Shown here in pieces: positions 20,637 to 35,600 of a DNA stretch of 64,000 nucleotides. Positions within the stretch are counted from its first letter, which is position 1. Each line of letters starts with the position of its first letter. A model generated the notes under the pieces. That model saw only the letters and a program-made list of their open reading frames with translations. It was not told the DNA's origin and searched no databases. The translations under genes were made by a program, and so were the position numbers. The stretch comes from Phoronis australis (lineage: Eukaryota > Phoronida > Phoronidae), in the NCBI GenBank assembly GCA_002633005.1, contig NMRA01000027.1, positions 981,788 through 1,045,787 on the forward strand, written 5' to 3'.

Positions 20637-23600
20637 GTGAATCTGGTGGTGGCACTATGCAGTTAGACTGAAGCTGCGGGCTCGTGCACCAATTTTGGTG
20701 ACAGAGGTATGCACTGTAAGTAAGTTCATTAAATCTGCCTTGCTTGTGCTCGTGAACATGTTGTGAATCAGAAACCACTAGTTATGCTTTAAAGTCGATG
20801 GTGCATGCAACATTGCTCCGTCGCGCCACAACGACTTAGAAATCTAGTACAATTTCATGAAGCCCTCATAGGCAGGCATCGGACATTTAGGACCACGATG
20901 GAGGGGCACCAATGTTTGGCGAAATCACTTAGTTTGTACCTCTAAACACTGGTTTTGTCTTGCAACGGCCCTGGTCGACAATAGTTTCATGAGCCAATGG
21001 TGATGACGTACTCGTTTCTATTTGCAGTCCCACAGGCAGTGTGTGCACGTACTATGTAAGCGTATCGTATTCGCAAAGCTACTCGACGAGATACAGCGAG
21101 AAGTGTGGTTTCTGGAATTGGGGTAGATGCAACCGATACAGGTACGTGTTTTGCCAGAGAAGTATATTCAGCACGCACTGTGCAGGCCCAGTTGCCATAG
21201 CGTCCCAAATTTTTCACAACTTCACAAGTGCCTAAATTGTAATGGTTTCTACCCCGGAATTTTCTTGCATTGCTATCTACTGTCATAGTCAGCGTTGTCT
21301 GTGTTTTCAAGTATGATCCTGCGTTAGTTTAACACTCAAAAGGTATATGCAAAAGATAAACTTATGGAGCAACATGACACCTTACTACCTTATATTAGCA
21401 ATTCGTTCCTAAGACTAGCTGACTCCCAATGACATTTTCAAATTAGCAACCGTTCAGCGGCTGGGAGCTAAATGTAACTGCGGCATACGACGGAATGGCT
21501 GAGAGAGGGGAAACTGTTTTGCTAGGAAGAATATTCATATACAGTGCAAGTCAAAAATCTTCCGATAAAATGACCCAGAATTCTCCCTCATGAAGCTTGG
21601 TTGGAAGCTGAATTCATCGTTAGAGCAGTTTTGACATACTACCGTGTACTATTGAAATTTCCCTAATGGCGGACATTAAAATCCAAAGCGAGGCTCACTG
21701 CGATAAACAAAGCGGAAATTTACATTGTGTGAGTTAAATGGCTGGTCTTTCGAGTCCAACCTGGATATTTTAATATTTTTACACATTTTTAAGATTTAAA
21801 AATCTTTAAAATGTGTCGACAATTAACCACAGAGACGTAGAAAAATACATTAGAGAACAAGTCAGTGCACCAAAGAGTTGACTGACGAAAGGGTATAAGT
21901 TTTTTTTCGGAAAACTATTTTCGAAACATGAAAAGTAAATATGATCAAACTACGGCGATCGTCACGGTAGTGTTACGGATTAGGTATAAGGCTGAATGCA
22001 GGGTTACGTTTCTTCTTGTAAATTGTTGATAAAAATGCTTTCTACACGAACCAGGTCATCTGCTGGTATTGTTGACGAGTTGAAGATATATTAAACAGTG
22101 GTGGCTCATCGCATCTTGCTGTCATGTGCAATTAGTCACATCTGGTTTAATTTGTTGATCAAAAGTTATATAGCCTATGTCCTGGTGAGGCAGGAACTAC
22201 TGGGACTAACAAGTGATTTGTGACAAATCATTTGTCATTGATCTGAAAGAATAACTGATGTCATTAAATATATTTTTATTAAAATAAAAGACCAGGCTAT
22301 TAATTGTAAATAAAAATTATTTGACCACTTTTTAAATTTTGAAAAAAAAAATAAAAAACGAGCACAGCCTCAGAAATCACTTTCGCATTATATCCAGGCT
22401 CTCATTCACTCCATTGCACACATTCACAAGTAATTATTTGACCATCAATTCTGCTTTCTTGGTTTTAATAATTCTTATATATGTCTATTTCATGTGTTAG
22501 GTTTTAAATATCAATCTGGACCAAGTTGAATTTTAAAATTAAAACACCTAACTCGTTCTTCCAAAGCATAACATTGTTTCTGTGTTGTTTCAAATTGTTA
22601 CCTGTGTGGATACAGGTGATTTGAACTTTGGAGAGAATTTTTCAATCACTAGGGGAATTCTTAGGGCCTCGTGGGAGGAATTTCGGGGATTTTTGAGAGT
22701 TGAATAGGGCCGATATTCGGCCCCCAAATCGAAGGATTGAGGGCCCTGTGTTTTTGGAAAGAAACATGCGTCATCTTTCAACCCGTAGTCATGACCGAAG
22801 ATTCTCCGGTCGTTGCTATGATGCTCGTCAACCGAGATGCGACAAAATATGATCTAACTTTCGGAAAACATTTATAAATTTACAGGGACATATTTTCCTT
22901 CGTCGCACGTATGGCAACGACCCAACGCTTTGGAATCTCATCGTCCTCAGGGACTGTAAAACAGACAGTTGAGTGTCCGTATTTTTTCTAGACGTTCAAG
23001 CAACGCGGAATACAACTAGTATGCCGATAAGCCAACAGAGATATCGTAGCGAGCCTCGTTTTGGAACGCACCTCCTGTCGGCGTGAACTAGGTCTATAGC
23101 CATGTTTTGACGCTCGACTGAAATGGAAAAACGGGACAGTTTCGATAGCTCATTATGCTACTGTATCTGCGGTCTAAATCATCACTTAATGGGTTGGTTA
23201 TTGACAGTTCAAAGTTTTTGTGTTATTATTTGTTTTCAAAAATCTTTGCTTTCTGCCATCATCCATTTGGCACTCAATGTGACGCAATTATCAATTTTAA
23301 GCAAGTAGAAAGTTCATTAGATGAGAAGGTATTGGGGAAATACAAGAATTGTACATGACCTGCAAACAAAACACGTGATCACAACACCTTCCTTATCGAG
23401 ATTCTCGATTCTACGAAACTCTATCAAGACATAACCAGGATCTTCACAGTGACGGATTTAAAAGGGGGCCATGCTCCCCCCTCTCTAAAATTCTCCCAGA
23501 TTCCATTTGGCAGTACAGGGTTGCAAATATCTGACGGGCAAAATTCAAGCCCTCCTAACTCAACATCTTGGATCCGATGTTCGACGTCTGATTTTCGCTG

Positions 23601-26600
23601 TTAAGCACTACGAAGAAATTATGATTTTGGTAGAAACCGTTCGTGAACATTGAATGGATTTGTCAAAAACATACCAGCCATTTGATTTAACAGCCAAAGA
23701 TATGCTTTTAGCAATCTGATGGGTCAGGAATATGTAGTTTAATACTTTTGCGTAGGGATCTACACTTGAGTAAAAGAACGATGAAAATCAATTAAATTCG
23801 TTCCCAAAGGGGAAGTCATTGATTATCATGGTGTAGAGAAACGAGTATTATAGCCACAAGAAATTATTGGACAGGTGGACCCCTATGGCATATTTAGTTC
23901 TCTGATGTATTTCACTTTTTCTCAATGTGTGCGTGCGCGTGAGTGTGCACGAGAGTGGTGTGCTTTACAAGAAACTTTGCTCAAACAGCGGTGAGATGTA
24001 CTTCGTCAACAGATTTTCAAAACTAAGGTGTAGACAGAACGCATTGGTATCTGAAAGTTTGATTTCACCCCTTTGGCGTTGAGCAGGGTAATTACCGCAT
24101 TAGAGATGACTTCAAGACAATAAGACATTGGCTGAAATATTGCAAACTATCGGGGACAAAACATGGGCGGCGCACCATAGGGAACTGGGGGCTATAGTCC
24201 CCCCACTTATTTCAGTGCTGTGCTGCCAATGGTCATGGGCGGCACGCAGCATAGGGGGCTGGGGCTACATGTATAGCCTCCCCACTTTTTTCAGTACTGC
24301 ACCGCCCATGTTAAATTGGGTAATTTTTCTATCAAATTTGCTTTCGAAATTGGATTTTCCATGAAAGATTTTGGTGTGGCCGCTTTTTCCCCGAAGAAAT
24401 ACTGTGAATCTTAGCTAAAATACGATGTCGTTTTTTCTATTGTGCTTACCAAGGGAAGTGTGTGTTTGCTGTAATGCCGGGTACACATTTGGTTTATGAC
24501 CTGTGAGCGCCATCAAAAGATTGAGAGAACACCTTAACAATAACAAACTTGTTACCTGATCCTGAAAGCTCTTTGGACTGGAGTTGAAACTGTACGGGTT
24601 ACATTTTTGACTATACCAATAAACTATTCATGTTCAAAAACAATGGAAAGCACTGAGGGACACATCTATAAATTCGAGCTGGCACATTTGACAGAATTTC
24701 ATTCAAAGAATCCGAGAAAGTAGGCGTTTTAACGTTTAAAAGTGTGTGAAACATTTTCCTCTGAGTGACAAATACCATGCCAACTCATGAAATATGACGT
24801 CGCTTTCGTAAAATGTTTTAAGTCACAGTTGACAAATTTTCGTTATTCAAGGGGTAATCAACAATTGGTCGCACTTCAAAACCACTTGCCCGTCGGATGG
24901 AAGGCAAAACCAAATGGATGGTGATCAAACGAGTTTTCCGGACTTCAAAACGCGACGGCCTGATTCAAAAATCTAGTCGGCTGGAACCATAACACGATAG
25001 CCGGTGCTATAACCAGTGATAAAACACGACAGCCGGACTTCCTCAGGGACTCGCTTTGAATGCTTAGAAGTATTGAAGCGACATCTAGTGTTTAGTTTTT
25101 GTATCCATTTGTTTGTTATGTTCAATATCGGCGATATGTTCGGCCATTGAGTTTGACCACCGGTCGACATGTCTTGACAACTATTTGTTTAGGTGCGGCC
25201 ATCTGGTTTGAGGTACGGCCAACCTGTTTTGAGGTCCGACCACCAAGTTAGAACACCTGCCATTGGGTATTGCAGTCCAGCCAGCTGGTTTTGAAGTCCG
25301 GTCAAGTGGTTTTGAAGTCCGGTCAAGTGGTTTTGAAGTCCGACCAATTGTTGACCCCCTTGTTTTTGTCAAACATGTATGGAGTACTTTAACCAACCAT
25401 CAACCTGCGCACTGAGAATACCATCACCCGGACAGTCTCAAGCATTCACTTAAAGTAAATGCATCACGTCACAATCGTATTTCATAAGTTTCGATCAAAA
25501 TTGGACTCATCATTTGGATGTTGCATCGTTCCTCCCAGAGTCAGATTCGGTTGACTTCAATTTGATTTTAGATCATTTCAAATTTGCAAACGAGGGCGCT
25601 GAAATAAAAACAGCAAGTTTACAGACTGTCTTTACTTACTGACAAAAGATTTGTTGTCATTTACAAAGAAGCAACTCGGGCATAGACACTATTTGACGGC
25701 AAAATACAAAATTTTACTTTCCCAAAGAATGTTTTTGATCAGGTCGTGGTAACCCAAGAAATTTAATAGGTTTTGACGAACTGATGTATTTAAATTTACA
25801 GTTATAAACAACAAAACTCTCGCACAAAAACTCTTTATATTTACATTTCAACAACGTGTTTTCTTCTAAAATTTGGTTATTTACCCAATCCAACGAAATA
25901 CGGTGCTTTGCAATAAATTCAAATAGTCCACATTTAATTTTCATGCCAGCCGGGTGCGTAATTTAATTTGTTTCTTTGAAGATAACAAGAGGACATTTTA
26001 ATCTCTTACAGATGGTTCTCATACAATTTGTTATGTGTATTGTGGAACAAATGTGTTATTTTTGGATATACAAAAACAACGCATTTCCTTCTTTTACCCT
26101 TTTCCGAAAACGCTTCAAAACTACGCGGATGTGGATACTCGGCTTCTCTGTTTACAATTTTATACCAATTCCACGTGTCTTTCCATTGATGTTCAGATAT
26201 TTGGCCCCGGCTGCCGGCTTCGAAGGGACAGCTAGGTTAATTCTCAAACTCAGTCTTCTGTAATTTGTTTTTTTGCATAATCTTTTTGAGTTATACTGTA
26301 TGAAAAGATGATTCAACAAAGAATTCGTTGTGACGAAATCCCGGCCTGTGTGTACTCACTCAGTGCGAACAAGGTGTCTTTTCGGAAAGGTCGCCCTTGT
26401 GCCGATTTGGAAACATTTTGCGTTGATATAAGGTTTACAGATTCCCACAACAATTACAATTTGTTTAAACATAAATGTTCCCATAGTGTCCTATCAGTTT
26501 ACTATTGGTCCTTAAACAAAAGCACACATCGTGGCATGAGAACGCCACGTGTTTCATCGAGCTGCCCAACTTCTTGTCTCCAAATATCCAAGTACCTCTC

Positions 26601-29600
26601 GTGTCACAAGTGCTTTGATTTTTTGAATCAGTGATTATTATGTTCTGTAGCAGGTGGTGTTCTGGCATTTTTGAATTTCAGGACAAGGTATAGAACTAAA
26701 CACAGACAGAAAAGGCAATACAGATGCTGCTCCGGATACAGACAAAACGGCAACAACTACTGTGCACGTAAAAATTCATTTTCTTTGTCCCAACCTACAT
26801 GATTAATTACTATTAATACCTTGTTTTTTCAAGCCAAAGCTTTTCGTTATGTGATAAATAATTCAAAAGCCACTGGCGTTTTGATGTCTCTGAAAAAGGT
26901 GACCTTGATCATGGTATGTCATGCAAACGTCGACAGAAATTACTTGGACCTATACGCTACCTTAACCGCTTTTACTACTATTAAACGTCAACATGCGCGC
27001 ACCCAGCCTGAAATATAGGAGGGCTCGAATTTTTGGCAATGTGGACCTTTTCCAAACGAAAAAGCGGGGACTAAAAATACGGGGTACAACGTTCAGAGGT
27101 ATGAATTGGGCATTAGCGTCTTTGCGCCTTTTTGGTAGACTTTTGTCTCGATTTCTCGGCCTCTTTGTTTCTCTGACGTGGACCTTTTCTTAATTCGCCA
27201 AATGGGGACTCGTTTGAACTCCCAGAGCCTCCCTGGGTGCGTGCATTTTCAATATATCTACCTTCGCATCACGTTTTCGTACATCAAGCATGAAACTCTC
27301 ATCAAGTATTAAAGTTTGGGAAAATTTCACAATTCTTTCGAAAGGATGGTTAATTGCATGTTTGACTAAGGTTTCGGGCGAAGTAGTATATGGCTGCTTG
27401 GACCCGGCGCTCACTTTTCCCTAACCACGGAATGAAAATATGAGAAAGCAGTCAAATCATTTCATGTTTTTATTTCTCGGGAAGTACCAATTGTACTTGC
27501 TGACAAATGTTTTGCGTGAAATCATCTTTTGCACGCTGGAGGCAGATTTTTTTCTTTTTTCTGTAATAGCGCTGTGCTTCGGTTCCTTCACCTGTCCAAA
27601 CGGCGGATCCTGTTCGAGACCTAACTACTGTACATCATGCCGAACAGGCTACTACTCGCCCCAATGCAACGGTAGGTGTCGCTCCTCACTAACTGAACAC
27701 ATCAAATCCGTTACTACTCACCGTAGTACAACTATAGAAAAAACAACTGTAGATGAGTAGTAACAAAGTATTTCTGTCAAAGTTCTGACTCGAAAGATTC
27801 ATTTTGATAATACATTACCAGTTTTTTCAGAAGTGATGCACATGCAAAGAACGAAGCCATCGTAATCGTTCTTTTAATGAGGTTGATGGTAAGTCAACTC
27901 TGTTTTGTATTGGCTTCTACATAAGGTGGCAACTTACGCACAGCCAAGATCAGATCGATAGCTATTTCAATATTTAAGTTTTGACAACATGAATGGCGTT
28001 GACATGACGATGGTGTCGATAATGGTGGTGGTGGCGTGCTGGGTGGTGATTGTGATGATGTCATGTTTCCTTTAGCTTGCCCTGTGTACCACATTGCCAA
28101 CTGTGCCAAAATGACATGTTCTTGGGGGCCGTCAAACAAGCGATGCACTGAATGTAAGCTGCAGTCACCGTCAGGAGGGGCCTATCTCTTAACAAACAAC
28201 AGATGTTCGGGTAGGTACATTTTTGTCCATTTTTAGAACAGTAAAAAATAGTCATATATTTCGCCATGGGGTATAATCTATGGCAACCGGATTGTGAAAC
28301 TCATAGGTGTCAGACTTGCCCTTATAGTCTGAAGGACTGTGGCTAGCATTAAATGCAGAAGACTTTGAACGCAGTGTGTAATTCCGTTGTCCATCTTTGG
28401 CAACTATGCATTCTCCTACAGGTTGTGAACGTTCTGACTGTTACTTGTGTGTACCGCAGATCATGAACCTTCACTACCGGTCAAGTGATACTTTGGTGCC
28501 GAACTTTATTCAACGTTCATCAGCCAATTTTCCCCAATCCTAGAATCTGCCTGCGTCATAAGACGTATTGTGCGTGGTTTGCCTCAACTAATTTGCTATT
28601 ACAAGGAACTTTTGACTTCTTTTTGAAGCTAAGTGTTCCTGGCTTACAACAAGACGGTGCTGGCCGGGCACGTGCAACGACAGGGGTTTGGTAGCGTCTT
28701 GCAGTTGCTCAACCGGGTTTAGACGCACAAGCGGAAACAATTGTGATTGTAAGTACTTTGAAAATGAATTACGAGGTCTACCTTAGAAGAATCTCCAATA
28801 GGTAGTTGCATTTCTGTATTAACATGAAGAAGAAAAACGAGAATATCATGTGTGTCATATGGCGAAACTTCCTTTGATATTTGTTTATAATTTCATCCTT
28901 TAACAATGCTTGATAGCAGATTATTGTCTTTCACTTTGCTTTGTAGTGTATACCGTGTCGCCCAGTTTGCTCACGTGCACCACGAGAGCTGTGAGTTCTT
29001 CCAACGAATATGCAGACTCGAAGACTCCTGCAGGAAAAACGTCCTCCTGTAGAAATCAGCAGGATTACTCAAGCAATTTCTCACCGACCAGCGTTCGTTA
29101 CACCTTTACGTTCCAGTTCAAAGTTGACAGTTTGCCATCCAAGCCTAGCTGGATCTCAAACTATCACTTTGGTATTGTGGCTGCGTACACCCAAGTCATA
29201 ACTTATAGGCAAAATGGTTGGTAATGTTCAATTTCAACACAAATCAATTTCTTAAGGCCTGCGAACTGATCTTTTGCACCATAGAAGAAGGGGACGAAGT
29301 CCCTACCCGGTTGTTTGAGCGACTAAATGTTTATATCTTTTAGGACTCCATGGCGTTAATTGACTGAATTTAAGTCGCTAATGATTTGCAGTCATTTGAA
29401 ACTACTGACACAGACAGTCTGTCTGGCAAACGTGGTGCAAAGTTCACCTATATCCTTGTCGCCGTCAGATGCAGTTAAACTACTCATAAATACTTCACTA
29501 AAATTTGGTATCATAGCACTGTGTGGTGCGACTTGCCTGAAATGGGGACAAGTGATTTTATTTCGCTAAATTACCATATGAATTAAGCAGCGTACCTGAA

Positions 29601-32600
29601 TTGGGGAATTAAACTAGGGGTTCTTGTAATTTGTTTCTACATGTATCGATACTCTGTGAAAGTTTGTAGATATCTGGTGGACGTCTGTAATACTTCCATG
29701 TCTTCGATATTAAAGTTGAAAACAGATTTTGATGCTGACATTATGTTTGGGCAAGAAACTAGGCTATTTTGGGCTCGTTTCCCGGAGAGGGTTTCTTGCT
29801 ACTAAAGCGAGATCACGCAACATAAAGCAATCAGATTTGAATGGAAGGGAAAGTGTTTCGCGAGAAACCTGGAGAAACATATTCGTGAACACTGGCAAAC
29901 GACCTCTCAAGTAGTGAAACGACTGGTCGTCGAAGAGAGGTTGTTGAATTATATGGCTTTAGGTTGACCGTGAAACACGTCTTTCGTTAAATTTTCGCTA
30001 GTCAACAATTGCCTCAAGTGTTGCGAGTGTCTGTTGTTGCGAAACGCCCATCCGGTAAGTAGTCTAGCTAACTTAGGCTGTCGAAAGGTTGCGACACATA
30101 AAATTGCAAAGACTGGGTGATTGTGATTTTAATGGGTTGGTTTGGCGATGCCTAGCTTCGTAGAAATGCACATTACCTCTTGCAGAACCGTCAGGACAAT
30201 GCTTCCAGGACTACAGCAACCACCGCGTACTCCCGTTCCTAGCATATGGATCCGATAAAAAGAGCTCTGTAGAAAAATGTATTGCAGCATGTCGCACTAG
30301 AGGATACACTTACGCCGGAGTCGAATATTCGCAGCAGTGTTTCTGTGGGAACTCCGTCGATAAACAACGTCAGAGACCTAAGTCTGAATGCAATACCAAG
30401 TGCACAGGAAGTGACGACATGTGCGGCGGATCATGGAGATTGAACGTTTATTCCGTCTGTAAGTAGTAGACTTGACTGCTTACCCAAGAATAGCCAATAG
30501 TCTTATTCATGTTTTGTAAAGTCAACTTCAACCATCCCGTGGTCCCTTAACGTTTGAAAAGTAACGGTAAAGCCTTAAAATTGATTTGCCAGCGTATCCT
30601 ATTTTTGGGATAAAGCCTTAGATTGTGGACACAGGGGTAAAACACTTCCGCATTTTCCAGAGCAGTGGTTTCTATGTGCCCCATTGTGCAGCCGTTGTTG
30701 GTGCTCGAATTTCGTTTTTGCGAATTCAACAGTACTAAGCCAAAATGAGTTGTTGAGTCATTCTGAACGATTTTCCCTTCTCTTTAATTCAGCTGCAAAC
30801 ACTGGTCCAGTGACCGCACTAGCAGGTTGTACTCGCAGTTATGGTACCACCTACAACAGGATACAAGCATCAGTGATCACGTGCAGAAGTAGCAAGGCCT
30901 TTTCAGGGATTGCCTTGCAGAACGGATACAAGTGAGTTCCCATATTTTGAACAAAGCGTGCAGCATCAACATGATAATCCTTACTTGAATTTTGTGATCC
31001 ATTCAATGCCAATACTTTTTTCATTTTTGCACTTCACTGCGTCCTAGTCACAGTAATAGATATCTTCTACAGGCTCAGTCTGATATCCTATAAGCAATAT
31101 TTGTGATTACAGAAATTGCGGACTTTTGTAAAACATATCTATGAACTCACAGAGGAAGACTGTCGGATTACATTTATAGAACCCTACTTATTACTTGTTC
31201 GTAGCAGTCGTTTTCATAGTCTAAGGGAGTTCGAGCGGTAAGTGAGAGCGTGCTTATGTGTATGATAATGTCATAGTTTCGAGTGCACAGAGAAGATTCC
31301 CATTCTCATGCATCAACCAATTTGGTTTTGAAAGTCTCCAATCCCAGTTTAGTCTGACTGTGAGAAGTACAGGTACAATCGATTCCTATCCCTATGAACA
31401 GTTTTCAAGGCATGGTATACATAGATTTGATATGAAATTACAAACACATGAATTGTTTTTCCAGGTACTGCATGCGGTATGAAGCGAGAGGCGGTGGCTA
31501 TTACAAAACTAGGAACCTAGTGAACAACGCCGTCTCAGGACCCTATTACTACTCACACGTCTTAAACTCTAAGACAGTTTGCATGCTTTATGACGCCGTT
31601 CCACCTATCCACTGTTCCCAAACATCAAGCTGCTCTGCATCCGCACGTTACCGAGTAGACCCAATCGGTATTGCAAATAGAATCACAAAAGCGTCTACCG
31701 TTACGATAACTTACGGTGGTTGGACGGACCCTATAGCAACATCCGGGTTTCGCGATTCTGCGTCTGGCGTGGAACATTTGGAGTTCGGTCTTTATAATAT
31801 GGTCGAAAAATCAGCCACTCTCATTGGAGTTGGTAGCAAAATCGGTAATAGCAAGCAAGTGTCCAACGGTGAAGGATCAGTACAGTTCACCTTACCGGGA
31901 CAGGGCTTGTTTGCCGTAATCGCAGATGTCAAAGACATAGCCCACAATAACAGAAAAGCTAGGCGCTTCGTGCTTCACGATCCAATGTCAGAAGTTGTTG
32001 TCAGTAGCACACATCCGTTAAGGGTGACGTCTGCGGCTGCCAATACGAATTATCTTTGGCAGACGAACCTTGGCAGAGTAACAATACAATGGGTCCAACA
32101 TTTCTTCAACAATTTCCATGTTCATAACAACATGCTTCGTCGTATTCAATCTGACATTTTAGTCTCAGGACATTACGACCAAAATGCAGGAGATATTCCA
32201 GTGTCAGGGACGCCGAATGTTTACGGAATAATTGAATTTAAATATGGCGTTGGTTCATTTGAAACCAAAAGCATTCCGTCGATGTCCCTTGTGACTCCAC
32301 CACTGTCAACATCAATGAGTATCACGCCGCCGAGTATGCAAGATGGTCGACAATACAGAATATGGGTGCAGGCCAAGGATATCATGGGAAACACGCTTGT
32401 GGACAACACGACGGTCAGCGTTGATTCCACACCTCCAATCATTTCTGATGCTGGCGTTGTCAATAATGGCAAGAAGTCATTATTTGTTCATAGTGACTCG
32501 GACCTGTCAAAGATGACCTTTGAATTTAAAGCCATGGACAGCCATAGTGGCCTTCGTGAAGTAAAGTGGAAACTTGGGACATCAGCATTAGGTGCCGACA

Positions 32601-35600
32601 TAAGTCAAGGATCAGTTCCGGTCATAACGGTAAATTCGAATTATTGAATGATACGGTAAACTCTTCCTCACTTTCATTTTTGAGGTCTGAAAACAAACAT
32701 ATCATTGACCGAGTGCAAAAGTAATGTAAGTATATGTTTCTTGCAATTGCATTATGCATAAAGACAAGGTTTTGATAATACACCCAGGTGATGACGGTAC
32801 ATTTCGTGAACTGTGTGATGACGTTGTGGCTTTTCTCGAAATTGATCTTCTTGGCCCAAACTTGCTTGCCTATCTGTTTTGCCCGTGACCTCTGACCTCC
32901 AGGCTAATAGGTGGGTAGCTCTGGAACAAAGGTTAGAAAGCTTAAACCTACTACCACCCTTTTAAATAAGGTGTATTACAAACTTTGTTCTTCCAGATGG
33001 CGTCGTTTACTCTCTTTTCGAACAATCTGCTCTCTTGGTCCAAAATTATCACGTAAATTATGTTTAGATTGTGAACACTAGTGCTCAGGTGCCCACAGAC
33101 CGCACTGGAGGGTGATTAGAATCAAAGGATTTATACTGGTCTATATAGAAATGTACACATGCCAACCAGTGTTTGTTCTTTGTGTCTTATCGCCCTCTGT
33201 AGTATAAAATTGGTGTAGCAAGGTATATGTAATCATGCTGGCAGTATCTGTTCCTACCGATTTTCACCTCGTGGTGAATAGGGCCTCTGTGACCGAGCGC
33301 AGTCGAATCCTACTGTTCGCCATCTGTTTATTTGCTGCATGTTGTAACCGGTTTCACGAAGTTCTGCATCCATTGCCCTCCTTCATGTTTGGACTGGTCT
33401 GCCTGGTCGACGACTTCTTCTCGAGTTCCAAGACAGAGCCTATTTTGTGATGTTGTCGTCAGGTTTTCTGGGGGTTTGTCCAACCCTCTTTGTTTGTGAT
33501 TCTATCCGACTATTTCACATTTTCAAAAAGTTTGCAGTTCGATTCAGGTAACGACAGAGCAGCATGACATTTGGATTTTTTTCAAAATTACGTGTTTGTA
33601 TTAATCGGCCTACTCCGGAAGTGGTTACGCCAGTTGCATACACTCGGAGTGTCGATGCTTACGACACATCAAGTCCATGGCCAGGTAATTAAGTGCTTTG
33701 TAATTTACAGCACTGGGTAAATCTGGCGTAATTGTTATCACTGGTTTTAGATTGGCCGAAACGTAGAAATGACGTCATACTAAATAACTGAATGGCAAGC
33801 TGGGTGTCAACGCAAATGACGTGCAGTGAAAACCAATGAGCGTTTTAGCCTTTGAAATCCCACGTTTTTGCAATAGCGTGATGGAGAGGACTGTGTTGTC
33901 TTGGTGCACGTTTGGGAGGAACTAGTATCTATATTAATCGATTTCGGAGGAGAAGCGGTATGGTAGTGGCCAGTTAACATAACGTTCATGCTATCGAATC
34001 AAAATGGAAATTCCCTTACTTCACACAATGATTTTAAAACTAAACCTTAGTTACTATAATAGACGACAACGCGGTATTATGGTTCATAATTATGCTAACC
34101 GCTGTCCAAATTGTACTTGTAGTGCAGTGAGCAATTGTCTGAATAAAAGCGTTACCGTGAGGACTACTTCCGGGTCTTCCAAATGCAACAAATAAAACTT
34201 TCAGTCACTTTTACATAATCAGTGGCATTTTAACTTGTTTACGAGCGCAGTAAATTCTTCTGGTGGTGTATCCAGTCACTTCAGGTTGAGTGACCCTCGT
34301 CCGCTTTCCATATATTGACACGTTGACAAAGAAAATTGCATAGGCAGGAAGAGCTCTAATTCATAAAATATCTCTACTTTGATGATATGTTACCATTGAT
34401 GATGAGAAAGCAAAGATTTGCTTTGAGTCTTTAAGCTCCATTTTTGGTATGACGACAGCTGCATTCTAAAACTGCAAACCCGTGCGTGTGAAGTTTCCCA
34501 ACGCTCAGCTGTAGTTATGTTGTTATATTTTTGTAGGTTGCCAGCTCTGCTCCCAACAGTTATTGCCCGTTAGCGAGCCTCAAAAGTTCCTACTGTGAAA
34601 ACTCCCTGTACCGTATAGACCTTAATCATTTAGTTGCGGGCAACAAGCACCAGGCAAATCACAACCAAGAATACTACTTCACATTGACCGCAACAAACAA
34701 CGCCAAACTTTCCAACAATCCAGTCAGTGTCAAGATTCTGATTGACACCTCACCTCCTATAGTAGGCTTGGTCTTGGACGGGGACTCTTCAAAGGACGTC
34801 GAGTTTCAACAAGATTATTACTTAAAGGGATCATGGCACGGCTTTGTGGATCATGAGAGTGACGTACACTTTTACAAATATGCGTTTGCGCAAACCTGTC
34901 TCACTCAAGAAGAACTGATAAAGAGTTCTACTTCTACAACTGCGACAAATGGAAATGGTGTGGCGAGTAAAGAAGGCAAGTATTATTTGAGTGTTGTGGC
35001 TTATAACGGAGCCAGTGAGCCGTCCGAGGTGGTGTGCTCAAATGGAGTTTTAGTTGACATGACAGCGCCGCACATCACCGACTTTTCTTTACACGGACTA
35101 CACGTTCATGATGGTATTTTATGCGACAATGGTGCATTCTGGTACGTACTTGACAATTTCACCAGGCTGTCACTAAGCAACATAGACCTCTGCCAGACTA
35201 AGTGTTCGTCACCCAAGAATATCGACGTCCTTCTCATACCAAAACTCGTAGACGCCAATGGCACCACAGTGGCCTATGACCATGACAGGAGTCTCAAAAT
35301 TTGCAAAGACAAGCCACTGTTTGACTTGTCCTGGCCAAAGTTCATAGCTACTGATCACATTCGTCTTCGATGGAATTCAACACAAAAGACACCAATTCAC
35401 GACTACCTAGTAGGTGTAGGTACTAATATACAACCGCCACAAGTATCCACTCATGGCGCGCGGTTCTATAATGTCCTCAGGTCTGGAATTGACCAAGGTC
35501 AGCAGCTAAATATTTTGATAAGGGCCATAACTAAAGATAGAAAGACTTCAACCCTGTCATTCGGGCCTATATTTGTTGACGAAACGCCGCCAAGGATGTC

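Larger units (their letters stand above)
21142..26681 (+). other. Gene B intron 2, 5.5 kb, repeat-rich
   Basis: No exon is supported inside. It contains the dispersed repeat 21661-22265, the GC-rich palindromic element 24162-24311 and the MITE-like element 24848-25362. Open frames at 26008-26263 and 26308-26634 lack splice support and recognisable domains. Confidence 0.6.

Noticed and set aside
26308-26634. Open frame with several cysteines just before EMI exon 3
   Set aside because: No donor gives the right phase, and exons 2 and 3 join directly inside the EMI Arg/Tyr run.
33590-33625. Short similarity to the Kolobok-like inverted end (ctactccggaagtg)
   Set aside because: Only about 14 bases match and there is no TTAA-flanked end; could be chance.
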